This document shows, one piece after another, positions 52,753 to 60,278 of a DNA stretch of 64,000 nt. Source of the DNA: Halobacillus shinanisalinarum (GTDB lineage Bacteria > Bacillota > Bacilli > Bacillales > Halobacillaceae); NCBI RefSeq assembly GCF_022919835.1, contig NZ_CP095074.1, positions 3,636,001 to 3,700,000 of the forward strand. The letters are read 5' to 3'. Within the stretch, counting starts at the first letter, position 1. Every line of letters starts with the position of its first letter. Below the pieces are notes generated by a model. The model saw only the letters and a program-made list of their open reading frames with translations. It made no database searches and was not told the origin of the DNA. The position numbers and the translations under genes are program-made.

Positions 52753-52788
52753 AAATCTCAGAGGGCGAACTCCTTCTGAGATTTTTTT
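52753..52788 (+). terminator. Intrinsic terminator
   Basis: AAATCTCAGA pairs with TCTGAGATTT and is followed by a T run. It probably terminates transcription from the nucleoside hydrolase gene after the repeat. Confidence 0.85.
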
Positions 52789-52894
52789 GCGAGCTCTAGT
52801 AATGCTAATAAACAGGAACCGTTCTATAGAAGGGAATAGCTAAGGTTTCAAAAATGGATAGAAATTAGTTTCTGAATCAGTATTCGTGATGCCG

Positions 52895-52995
52895 CAGTGG
52901 AAATATACTCGCTTTCCGCGGGCAAGTGTCGAGCCTCCTCAGCTCGTTCCTCGCCTAGCTTGTTCTTCCCGCAGGAGTCTCGCATATTTCCACTG
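52895..52995. repeat. Repeat family B (CAGTGGAAATAT inverted repeat)
   Basis: A 101-bp element bounded by CAGTGGAAATAT and ATATTTCCACTG, with inner CCGCGGG/CCCGCAGG segments. It can fold into a long imperfect hairpin. Elements of this form are known as dispersed repeats in Bacillaceae; it does not code. Confidence 0.7.
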
Positions 52996-53055
52996 CTGAC
53001 ATGGAGTCATTTGCCAAACTCTTATAAGAGAGTCTAAATGCAGCTTGTTGTTCAT

Positions 53056-53365
53056 TTAATTTTGGATACGGTCTGCAGCTAATTTTGCAGCATTATAAAT
53101 AAGCGTTAAGATGTCGAAAATGGACTTTCACGCGTTTTTCAGTTCGATGACGAGCGTTGTTTAGCTGAAACAATTCTATCAACAGCAGTGCGTTGTTTAA
53201 AGATGGTTTTCCAAGTCTTTGACCCGCGAGCTGCCGCTGTGTATCGACGTAAATCTGTCGTAATTTTGATTTTATAAACTTTTTGGCAGATGCGAATCAT
53301 TATACAAGACTTGCGACGGTACTTTTTCCGTTTTGAATCCCTTGGGGCACAAGGGTCTTAAATTA
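53056..53365 (-). pseudogene. DDE transposase C-terminal relic
   Basis: Reading the reverse strand across several frames gives QKVYKIKITTDLRRYTAAARGSKTWKTIFKQRTAVDRI, then a short gap, then FDILTLIYNAAKLAADRIQN and a stop at 53056. This is the C-terminal part of an IS4/IS1182-type DDE transposase, with ARGSK-WK and QRTAVDR motifs. At least two frameshifts and loss of the N-terminus make it dead. No terminal repeats were found. Confidence 0.65.
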
Positions 53366-53438
53366 TGAAATTCATTCTTCTACGAAGTTTTTTTACAATT
53401 TTTAAAATTTACCCTTCCCATAATCGATTATCGTATTG

Positions 53439-53472
53439 TATAATTGTCGTACAAATTATGATAGCGCTTTCT
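53439..53472 (+). promoter_or_regulatory. Promoter -10 box, GntR operator and cre-like site before the GltS-like gene
   Basis: TATAAT lies at 53439-53444, the palindrome-like TTGTCGTACAA at 53444-53454, and TGATAGCGCTTTCT, a cre-like sequence with two mismatches, at 53459-53472. No good -35 box is seen. The palindrome suits the FCD-GntR regulator encoded as the second gene of this unit. Confidence 0.5.
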
Positions 53473-53502
53473 TAAAATCTGTTTTTTTTGGGAGGAATGA
53501 CA

Positions 53503-54864
53503 TTGTCAGCATGGGATTTAGCTATTGATTTGGGATTGATTTCGGTTTTATTGTTAGTTGGTGTAGTGTTACGAGCGAAAGTGGGAATCGTCCAAAGGCT
53601 ATTTATTCCGGCTAGTATCATAGCAGGGGGTATTGGTCTAACCCTAGGTCCTAACGGTCTTGATTGGTTACCCTTTTCCGGTTTGGTAAGTGAATATCCT
53701 ACGGTTTTAATCGCGGTTATTTTTGGTGCGATCCCGATCGGTGCTGCCAAAGTGAATTGGAAGCAGACCTTTGGACGAGTGAGAAATATGTGGGTGTACT
53801 CGATGCTGTTAACCTTACTTATGTGGGGTGGGGGTGCGATGGTTACATACTTAATCATAGCCCGGGTATGGGATATCCCAACAGGTTTTGGACTGGTCCT
53901 TGGGGCTGGATTTCTCGGGGGGCACGGTACAGCAGCAGCAGTTGGCGAAGCTTTCAGTGGACTTGGCTGGGAGGAGGCCACAGCATTAGGCTATACTTCA
54001 GCAACGATAGGTTTAATTTGTGCTATCCTTGGTGGACTGCTGCTCATTAAGAAGAATACACGTAATAACCAGACCAATTTTATTTCCGACTTTGAAGAGC
54101 TGCCTAATGAATTACGTACAGGTTTAGTCCCTAAAGAAAACCGTCCTTCTTCAGGGGAGAATACGGTATCTAGCAACACCGTCGATCCATTATTTTTTCA
54201 TATTGCCATTTTAGCGGTTGTTGTCATGGTAAGTTACTTTTTACAAGTAGGGATTGAAGCCACCTTTCCTCAGGTCAGCATTCCTCTATTAAGTCTGTCA
54301 TTTGTCGTTGGTTTGCTGATGCAGTTCGTATTAAACACAACGAAAGGTAATCACTATGTGGATAAAAGAGTGATCGATCGCTTAGCCGGAACCGCTACAG
54401 ATTTAATTGTTGCTTTTGGTATTACTTCTATCAATCTTGCTGTTGTGGCAGCATATGCTTGGCCGCTTCTGGCATTATTCGTTTTTGGAGTTATCTGGGC
54501 GTACTGCATTTTCCACTTTATTGCTCCACGCGTGTTCCATCGCCACTGGTTTGAAAATGCCATTTTTGGATGGGGATGGAGTACAGGTACTGTGGCAATG
54601 GGAATTGCCCTCCTGCGCATAGTCGATCCCAAATCGAAAAGTACTACCTTGGACGACTATGCTTTAGGTTATGTCGGGATGGTTCCAGTAGAGATTATGG
54701 TCATAACCTTTGGCCCTATAATGATGATGGCAGGATTCGGCGGAATATTCTCGCTTATTTTACTAGGGACAAGCGCTGTACTTATAATCATTGCCGCTAA
54801 GTCAGGCTGGCTGGCTTCTATTCAAGACACGAAGAAATTTAATAGAGACTCAAACGTTTCCTAG
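53503..54864 (+). CDS. GltS-like sodium:carboxylate symporter
   Basis: This 453-residue membrane protein resembles sodium:glutamate symporters. The twin motifs GAGFLGGHGTAAAVGEAF (near residue 130) and WGWSTGTVAMGIALLRIVDP (near 360) hold the glycine-rich re-entrant loops. About twelve helices are visible, with a charged linker around 185-225. TTG 53503 follows GGGAGGA by 7 bases; upstream in-frame starts overlap that site. The linked GntR, hydrolase and GlcD/GlcF-like genes suggest it imports a hydroxy- or amino-acid type substrate rather than glutamate as such. Confidence 0.83.
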   Translation: MSAWDLAIDLGLISVLLLVGVVLRAKVGIVQRLFIPASIIAGGIGLTLGPNGLDWLPFSGLVSEYPTVLIAVIFGAIPIGAAKVNWKQTFGRVRNMWVYSMLLTLLMWGGGAMVTYLIIARVWDIPTGFGLVLGAGFLGGHGTAAAVGEAFSGLGWEEATALGYTSATIGLICAILGGLLLIKKNTRNNQTNFISDFEELPNELRTGLVPKENRPSSGENTVSSNTVDPLFFHIAILAVVVMVSYFLQVGIEATFPQVSIPLLSLSFVVGLLMQFVLNTTKGNHYVDKRVIDRLAGTATDLIVAFGITSINLAVVAAYAWPLLALFVFGVIWAYCIFHFIAPRVFHRHWFENAIFGWGWSTGTVAMGIALLRIVDPKSKSTTLDDYALGYVGMVPVEIMVITFGPIMMMAGFGGIFSLILLGTSAVLIIIAAKSGWLASIQDTKKFNRDSNVS

Positions 54865-54883
54865 GAAAGGATGATAGTTTCGT

Positions 54884-55594
54884 ATGAAAATTGAACGGAA
54901 GAAGATATCGATGCAGGTATTTGATCGTATTAAAGATCTCATTCAACAGAAAGAGTTAAAGCCAGGTGATCGACTTCCCACTGAAAAGCAATTATCAGAA
55001 ATGTTTGGGGTTAGTCGAACCCCTGTGCGAGAAGCGCTGAGTGTTCTAGAAGCAAGCGGGCTAACAGTTTCTAAGCAAGGGGGAGGAAGTATTATCCAAG
55101 TCACCTCCCTAACCAATCTTATGGAAGAAACCCAGTTTGAGTTTGTTGATACAGATGAAATACTTAATCTACTAGAAACACGAATCATTCTTGAGGAAGA
55201 AGCTGCACGTTTGGCTGCTATTCGAGCCACTGCAAATGATATAGCTATGATCAAAGAAAGATTGGAAGATCTCCGTACTTCACAGAATGATAATCAAGTC
55301 GGATACAAAGAAGACATTGCGTTTCACCATGCCATTGTCAAAGCTTCTCATAATCCTATACTCATCCAAACAATCGAGAATATCATGAACCTCTATGAAA
55401 AAGCTATACGATTTTCTCTTACAAAGAACATGGGGATTAAGGAAAAGCGTGCCCAGGTGCTCAGTGAACATGAGCGAATCTATACAGCTATTCGATTAAA
55501 CGATGGTGCACAATCGAGAGATGAAATGCACCACCATCTCAGTAATGCGTGTAAAAAATTTAAAGATACATTTAATCAAGCATCCAATTCTTAA
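54884..55594 (+). CDS. GntR family (FadR/LutR-like FCD) regulator
   Basis: The 236-residue protein has a winged helix (VFDRIKDLIQQKELKPGDRLPTEKQLSEMFGVSRTPVREAL at about 12-52) and an FCD domain with LETRIILEEEAARLAA, DIAFHHAIVKASHN and a late histidine-rich stretch (EMHHHLSNA). These His and Asp residues bind a metal and a carboxylate ligand. It resembles LutR, the lactate utilisation regulator. It lies 20 bases after the carrier gene. The operator candidate before that gene suggests autoregulation of the whole unit. Confidence 0.9.
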   Translation: MKIERKKISMQVFDRIKDLIQQKELKPGDRLPTEKQLSEMFGVSRTPVREALSVLEASGLTVSKQGGGSIIQVTSLTNLMEETQFEFVDTDEILNLLETRIILEEEAARLAAIRATANDIAMIKERLEDLRTSQNDNQVGYKEDIAFHHAIVKASHNPILIQTIENIMNLYEKAIRFSLTKNMGIKEKRAQVLSEHERIYTAIRLNDGAQSRDEMHHHLSNACKKFKDTFNQASNS

Positions 55595-55615
55595 ATTTCT
55601 AAAGGAGAGATTACA

Positions 55616-56503
55616 ATGATTGAAAAATCCGTACAATTTTACAGTGAAGGTTTCAAACTACAAGGCACGTTATATTTCCCAGAAGACTATGAAAATAAGG
55701 AAAAACATCCTGCGATTATAGCAAACTCTGGTTATCAAGGTGTGAACGAGTTTTATCCTCGTATGTTTGCAAAGGCAATGACGGAAAAGGGGTATATTTG
55801 TTTGGGATTTGATTATCGCGGTTTTGCTGACAGTGAAGGAGACCCGGCACGCGTTATCTTAGATGAGCAGGTAGATGATATCCGCAATGCCCTAACCTTC
55901 CTACGTACCCAAAGTGAAGTCGATCATGAGCGAATTGGTTTAATTGGATGGGGCATGGGCGGATCAAACGTTGTCCGTGTAGCTGAAAAGGAAGATGTAG
56001 CAGCCGTTGCTGCTTTAAATGGATTTTATCACGGCGAACGCTGGTTAAAGACGATTCATTCCTATGAAAATTGGTTGAATGTACTAGAGACCGTATATGA
56101 GGATCGTATTCTTCGTGTAACTACTGGGGAATCAAAGCCAGCTGATCCTTTCTTGCATTACCCACTAGATCCGGCAACTCGGGACTATGTTGATAAAGAG
56201 TTGGCTGCTAAGAAAGGCTTTGGTGGAGAGACACGCATTCAATTCTCGGATTCAATTCTAGAAATGGATGCCGAGAAGGCAGCTCAAAAATTGGAGGATA
56301 CGCCTTTGTTCGTTGCTCATGGAAAAGATAACATTCTCCATCCGTTTGAAGAGTCTGTATTTCTTTTCCATAATGCAGCAAGTCCGAAAGTTTTTTATGA
56401 AATCAATGGGAAGCACAATGATTTTATGTATAGTGACCATTATGAATTTAAAGCACTAGTGGAGGAGCTGGGAACGTTTTTTGAAGAGGCTCTTCTGTCA
56501 TGA
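55616..56503 (+). CDS. Alpha/beta hydrolase with glycine at the nucleophile position
   Basis: The 295-residue protein has the alpha/beta-hydrolase fold of the dienelactone hydrolase/acetyl esterase type: HPAIIANSGYQGVNEFYP, LGFDYRGFADSEGDP, a possible catalytic aspartate region (FVAHGKDNILHPFEE) and a late histidine (INGKHNDFMYSDH). The nucleophile elbow reads GLIGWGMGGSN, so residue 113, normally Ser, Cys or Asp, is Gly. The protein may be inactive or use a different mechanism. GGAGAGATTACA precedes ATG 55616. The next gene overlaps its stop by 4 bases. Confidence 0.82.
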   Translation: MIEKSVQFYSEGFKLQGTLYFPEDYENKEKHPAIIANSGYQGVNEFYPRMFAKAMTEKGYICLGFDYRGFADSEGDPARVILDEQVDDIRNALTFLRTQSEVDHERIGLIGWGMGGSNVVRVAEKEDVAAVAALNGFYHGERWLKTIHSYENWLNVLETVYEDRILRVTTGESKPADPFLHYPLDPATRDYVDKELAAKKGFGGETRIQFSDSILEMDAEKAAQKLEDTPLFVAHGKDNILHPFEESVFLFHNAASPKVFYEINGKHNDFMYSDHYEFKALVEELGTFFEEALLS

Positions 56504-57398
56504 ACCACTTAAGCGAACACGAGGGTCTGTACCATCCACTATTAGAGGGGGCTTATGAACTTCATGTTCATAGCTCCCCTAGTGCTTTTCCTAGAAAACA
56601 GACCGATTGGGAACTGGTAGCAGAGGCTAAACAAGCTGGCATGAAAGGTTTGGTGATTAAGGCACATGAGGGGGCTACACATGATCGAGCAACCCTTATT
56701 CGTCAGCAAATTCCCGAGATGAAAGTTTATGGAGGTTTAGTTTGTAATTTGTTTACAGGAGGGTTATCTTCACATTCGGTTGATATGGCATTACGTATGG
56801 GGCAAAAGTAATCTGGATGCCTACGATATCGGCGGAACAACATGCCAACTATTTTTCCGATCATGATCAGGGGCGCTTTTTCAATAGTGAAACATCCCTG
56901 GATAACTCTGGTTCCGATTTAACCATCTTAAATGAAAAGGGCGTAGTCAAAGATGAAGTGAAACGGATCCTTTATTTGATCGCTTCCTACGATGCTGTGC
57001 TTGCAACGGGCCATTTATCTCCTGATGAAGTGGATCTTTTAGTAGAAGAAGCACGAATGATCGGTGTCAAACGAATCCTAATTCAACACGCCGATTTAGG
57101 AATTGCCCAAATTCCGATCGATTTACAAAGAAAGTTAGCGAATCAAGGGTGCCTGATCGAAAAGTGCTATTTAGCATGTGGAGAAGACTTTAATAACCTG
57201 ACGATTTCACAAATGGCTCAGTCTATTCAAACCATTGGGTCAAAATCTTGTGTTCTAGTTACTGACTTCGGGCAGCCTCATAACCCTACACCTGTTCAAG
57301 GGCTAAGTGACTTTGTTGCACAGTTACTGAAGGAAGGAATAGGGGAAGAGAGTGTGAGAGAAATGATTGTAACGAACCCTGAATATTTGTTGTTTTGA
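56500..57398 (+). pseudogene. DUF6282 amidohydrolase-like protein, frameshifted
   Basis: The N-terminal part (ELHVHSSPSAFPRKQTDWELV) has a His-x-His metal motif as in amidohydrolase-like TIM barrels. Later parts are LYLIASYDAVLATGHLSPDEVDLL and LVTDFGQPHNPTPVQGL, with an aspartate and histidines typical of the family. I place it in DUF6282. The frame breaks at GGGG 56799-56802. Adding one G yields LRMGAKVIWMPTISAEQHANYF and a protein of about 299 residues ending at 57398. ATG 56500 overlaps the hydrolase stop (ATGA). It is probably intact in the cell. Confidence 0.78.
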
Positions 57399-57428
57399 GG
57401 TGAAGAGGATGAAAAGGAGCGTAAATAA

Positions 57429-58832
57429 GTGAGTAATTGGATCGAAGCTCTAAAAAAAGAAATACCAGAGGGTCAAATCATGACCGAATTAGCTGATCGA
57501 TATAGTTATAGTTTTGATGCTTCCTTTGGTGAATATCTTCCAGACGTCGTCGTTCAAGCTAAAAATAAACAGGAAGTTGTTTATATCGTGAAAGTGGCCA
57601 ATCAATTCGGTATCCCTATCTATCCCCGGGGACAGGGGACATGTTTAAGTGGCGGGCCGTTACCAGTTTACGGAGGAATGGTGCTTGATCTTTCTCAATG
57701 GCCTGAACAGATCACCTTGAATGTTGAAGATCTAACTATTAACGTATCCCCGAGCGTTCTGACAGCCCGTATAAACGAAGAAGCTGAGAAACATGGTCTT
57801 ATGTATGCACCTGATCCGAGCAGTGCTCATGTAGCAACAATAGGAGGAAATCTTGCAGAGAACTCCGGGGGCCCTCGTGGCCTGAAGTACGGAGTGACCA
57901 AAGATTTTGTCATAGGTCTTGAACTCGTGACGCCTGAGGGTGAAGTCATTCGTACAGGAGGTCAAACGATTAAAAATGTAACCGGCTTTGACCTGACCAA
58001 ATTGATTGTCGGATCTGAAGGGACGCTGGGTGTCATTACGGAAGCAACCTTAAAACTTATCCCTAAACCTCCTGCTGTACAAACCATTATGGTTGAATTT
58101 GATCATGTACGAACAGCCGGGCAGGCGATATCGCGTACCTTAACGTCTGGGATCTTACCTTCGAAAATGGAGTTTATGGATCAGGCATGTATTCAAGCTG
58201 TTGAGAATTTTAAGCCATCGGGACTCCCGGTTGATGCAAAAGCCATTGTAATTATTGAGTTAGACGGACATCCACAAACGCTTGATGTGGAAACGAAACT
58301 CGTCCAAAACATTATGTCTTCCATTGGTGCTACGAATTTAATCATTCCGAAAACGAAAGAAGAAGCGGATAAAATTTGGCATGCAAGAAAACAGGTATCA
58401 CCTGCCATCGCTAAAATTAAGCCGACAAAGGTATCTGAAGATGCAACGGTTCCTCGCAGTAAGATTCCTGAGATGATGGATCGATTACATGATATTAAGA
58501 ATAAGTACAATGTTGAAGTCGTTGTCTTTGGTCATGCCGGTGATGGAAACCTTCATCCAAATATTTTATGTGATAAAAGGGATCAAGAAGAAATGGGACG
58601 TGTAGAGCAAGCTGTAGAAGAAGTCTTTCAAGCAGCTATCGACCTAGGAGGCACCTTATCTGGCGAACATGGAATCGGTACAATGAAAGCGCCATTTATG
58701 GAAAAAGAACTTGGAGAAGTTGGTTTAGACATGATGAAACGGATTAAAGACAGCTGGGATCCAAATGGAATTATGAATCCAGGGAAAATTTTCCCTGAGA
58801 AAGGCCAAAAGCTGGTGTTAACAGATGAGTGA
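57429..58832 (+). CDS. FAD-binding oxidoreductase, GlcD-like
   Basis: This 467-residue flavoprotein of the vanillyl-alcohol oxidase family resembles the glycolate oxidase subunit GlcD. The FAD domain has YPRGQGTCLSGGPLPVYGGMVLDLS (about 72-96), PDPSSAHVATIGGNLAENSGGPRGLKYGVTKDFVIGLELV and GSEGTLGVITEATLKLIP. The C-terminal part has VFGHAGDGNLHPNIL and GTLSGEHGIGTMKAPFMEKE with the substrate histidines. It should oxidise a 2-hydroxy acid to a 2-oxo acid and pass electrons to the iron-sulfur partner encoded next, whose start overlaps this gene by 8 bases. The actual substrate is unknown. Confidence 0.9.
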   Translation: MSNWIEALKKEIPEGQIMTELADRYSYSFDASFGEYLPDVVVQAKNKQEVVYIVKVANQFGIPIYPRGQGTCLSGGPLPVYGGMVLDLSQWPEQITLNVEDLTINVSPSVLTARINEEAEKHGLMYAPDPSSAHVATIGGNLAENSGGPRGLKYGVTKDFVIGLELVTPEGEVIRTGGQTIKNVTGFDLTKLIVGSEGTLGVITEATLKLIPKPPAVQTIMVEFDHVRTAGQAISRTLTSGILPSKMEFMDQACIQAVENFKPSGLPVDAKAIVIIELDGHPQTLDVETKLVQNIMSSIGATNLIIPKTKEEADKIWHARKQVSPAIAKIKPTKVSEDATVPRSKIPEMMDRLHDIKNKYNVEVVVFGHAGDGNLHPNILCDKRDQEEMGRVEQAVEEVFQAAIDLGGTLSGEHGIGTMKAPFMEKELGEVGLDMMKRIKDSWDPNGIMNPGKIFPEKGQKLVLTDE

Positions 58833-60165
58833 TGTTCAAACCCTTCAAGAAAAAATCAACTATGATAAAACATTTGATTGTGTCCAATGTGGGTACTGTC
58901 TACCTGCCTGTCCCACTTATGAAACGATGGAGAGAGAAACTCATTCTCCTCGTGGACGCATAAATCTTGTAAAGCTTGTAGCGGAGGGAAAAGCATCTAT
59001 CAAGGATTTACAAGAACCAATTGAAAAGTGTCTTGGATGTATGGCCTGTACAACGGTCTGCCCTACGAATGTTCAGTATGGACAAATTTTAGAAGGAGCC
59101 AAAGAGGTGATCGAGGATCATCAAGTGAAATCTGTATGGCAGAAAAAAACGGAAGATTTCCTGTTTGAGTCATTTTTCCCCTCTGGCAAATGGATGAATA
59201 CGTTAGGGAACTTGACTTGGTTTTATCAAAGAACAGGTCTGCAGGCTTTTGCAAATTTGCTGTCTTTAACAAAATTAGCTCCGCTTCATTTGGACCAGTT
59301 TGAACAAGTGATTCCAGTGCAGCCTTCTCCAAAAGAACGCGCCAAACGTGCCAAACGTTATATGCGTAAAAGGCCAGCGACGGCTAAGGTTGCCTTCTTT
59401 ACAGGGTGTGTAATGGATAGTGTGTTTTTTGAGACCAACCAAAACACGATTGAATTGCTTTTGCGAAGTGGGCTAGAAGTCGTTCTTCCTGAACAGCAAA
59501 CCTGTTGCGGTGCTCTACATGCACACTCAGGGAAGATCAATGATTCTAGAGAATTAGCCAAACGCAATATTGAAGCTTTTGAGGAAGAGAAGGCGGATTA
59601 TATTGTAAACAATGCGGGAGGCTGTGGGGCGCGGTTGATCGAATATCATCATTTATTTGAAGAAGGGACCTCATGGCATGAGCGAGCCAAGCAGTTTGTT
59701 TCCAAAGTGAAAGACATTTCAGAAGTGTTGGTAGAAGTAGACGAATTAGAATTCACAACACCCATTGATTATACGGTTACCTACCAACCATCGTGCCATA
59801 TGACAAACGTACAAGGTGTAAAAAGCCCGCCATTGGAGCTGATAAGGAAAATCCCCGGGATTACGTTAAAAGAATTAGACCGTCCTGACTTTTGCTGCGG
59901 ATCAGCAGGCATTTATAACATCATTAATTACGAAGAATCAATGGATATATTGGATGTAAAAATGAAAGATGTATGTAGGATTGATCCAGGTTCCATTGTA
60001 ACAACGAACCCTGGGTGCCTACTGCAGATGAAACTAGGGATTGAGCGGGAAAAGGTCAGCGACGGAATGGAAGCTGTTCATCTTGTAGATCTATTAATGG
60101 AAGCATCCCCTGTGGCCAGGCAGGATGGGCCTAGACAGACGCCGTTTCAAAAGGGATCAGAGTAA
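58825..60165 (+). CDS. Iron-sulfur oxidoreductase subunit, GlcF-like
   Basis: The 446-residue protein begins with two [4Fe-4S] ferredoxin motifs (CVQCGYCLPACPTYE at about residues 20-34 and CLGCMACTTVCPTN at about 69-82). These are followed by two CCG domains (TGCV-FETNQNTIELL with CCGALHAHSG, and YQPSCHMTNVQG with CCGSAGIYN). This is the electron-transfer subunit that works with GlcD-type flavoproteins and delivers electrons to the membrane quinone pool. The overlapping start with the flavoprotein gene supports a 1:1 complex. A hairpin follows 48 bases downstream. Confidence 0.92.
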   Translation: MSDVQTLQEKINYDKTFDCVQCGYCLPACPTYETMERETHSPRGRINLVKLVAEGKASIKDLQEPIEKCLGCMACTTVCPTNVQYGQILEGAKEVIEDHQVKSVWQKKTEDFLFESFFPSGKWMNTLGNLTWFYQRTGLQAFANLLSLTKLAPLHLDQFEQVIPVQPSPKERAKRAKRYMRKRPATAKVAFFTGCVMDSVFFETNQNTIELLLRSGLEVVLPEQQTCCGALHAHSGKINDSRELAKRNIEAFEEEKADYIVNNAGGCGARLIEYHHLFEEGTSWHERAKQFVSKVKDISEVLVEVDELEFTTPIDYTVTYQPSCHMTNVQGVKSPPLELIRKIPGITLKELDRPDFCCGSAGIYNIINYEESMDILDVKMKDVCRIDPGSIVTTNPGCLLQMKLGIEREKVSDGMEAVHLVDLLMEASPVARQDGPRQTPFQKGSE

Positions 60166-60212
60166 GGTCAATATGTTACTCAGTAAACTTTGTAACTTCA
60201 TAGATTTCACTT

Positions 60213-60257
60213 CAAACCCAGATACCGCACATATAACAGCACGGTGTCTGGGTTTAA
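60213..60257 (+). terminator. Hairpin between glcF-like and nitrilase genes
   Basis: AAACCCAGATACCG pairs with CGGTGTCTGGGTTT around a 15-base loop, followed by AATTT. It probably causes partial termination ahead of the tandem nitrilase gene. Confidence 0.75.
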
Positions 60258-60278
60258 TTTATGAAAGGGAGGCTCACA

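Noticed and set aside
53472..53981. Reverse 169-codon frame opposite the GltS-like gene
   Set aside because: The forward frame carries clear family motifs and a ribosome binding site; the reverse one has neither.
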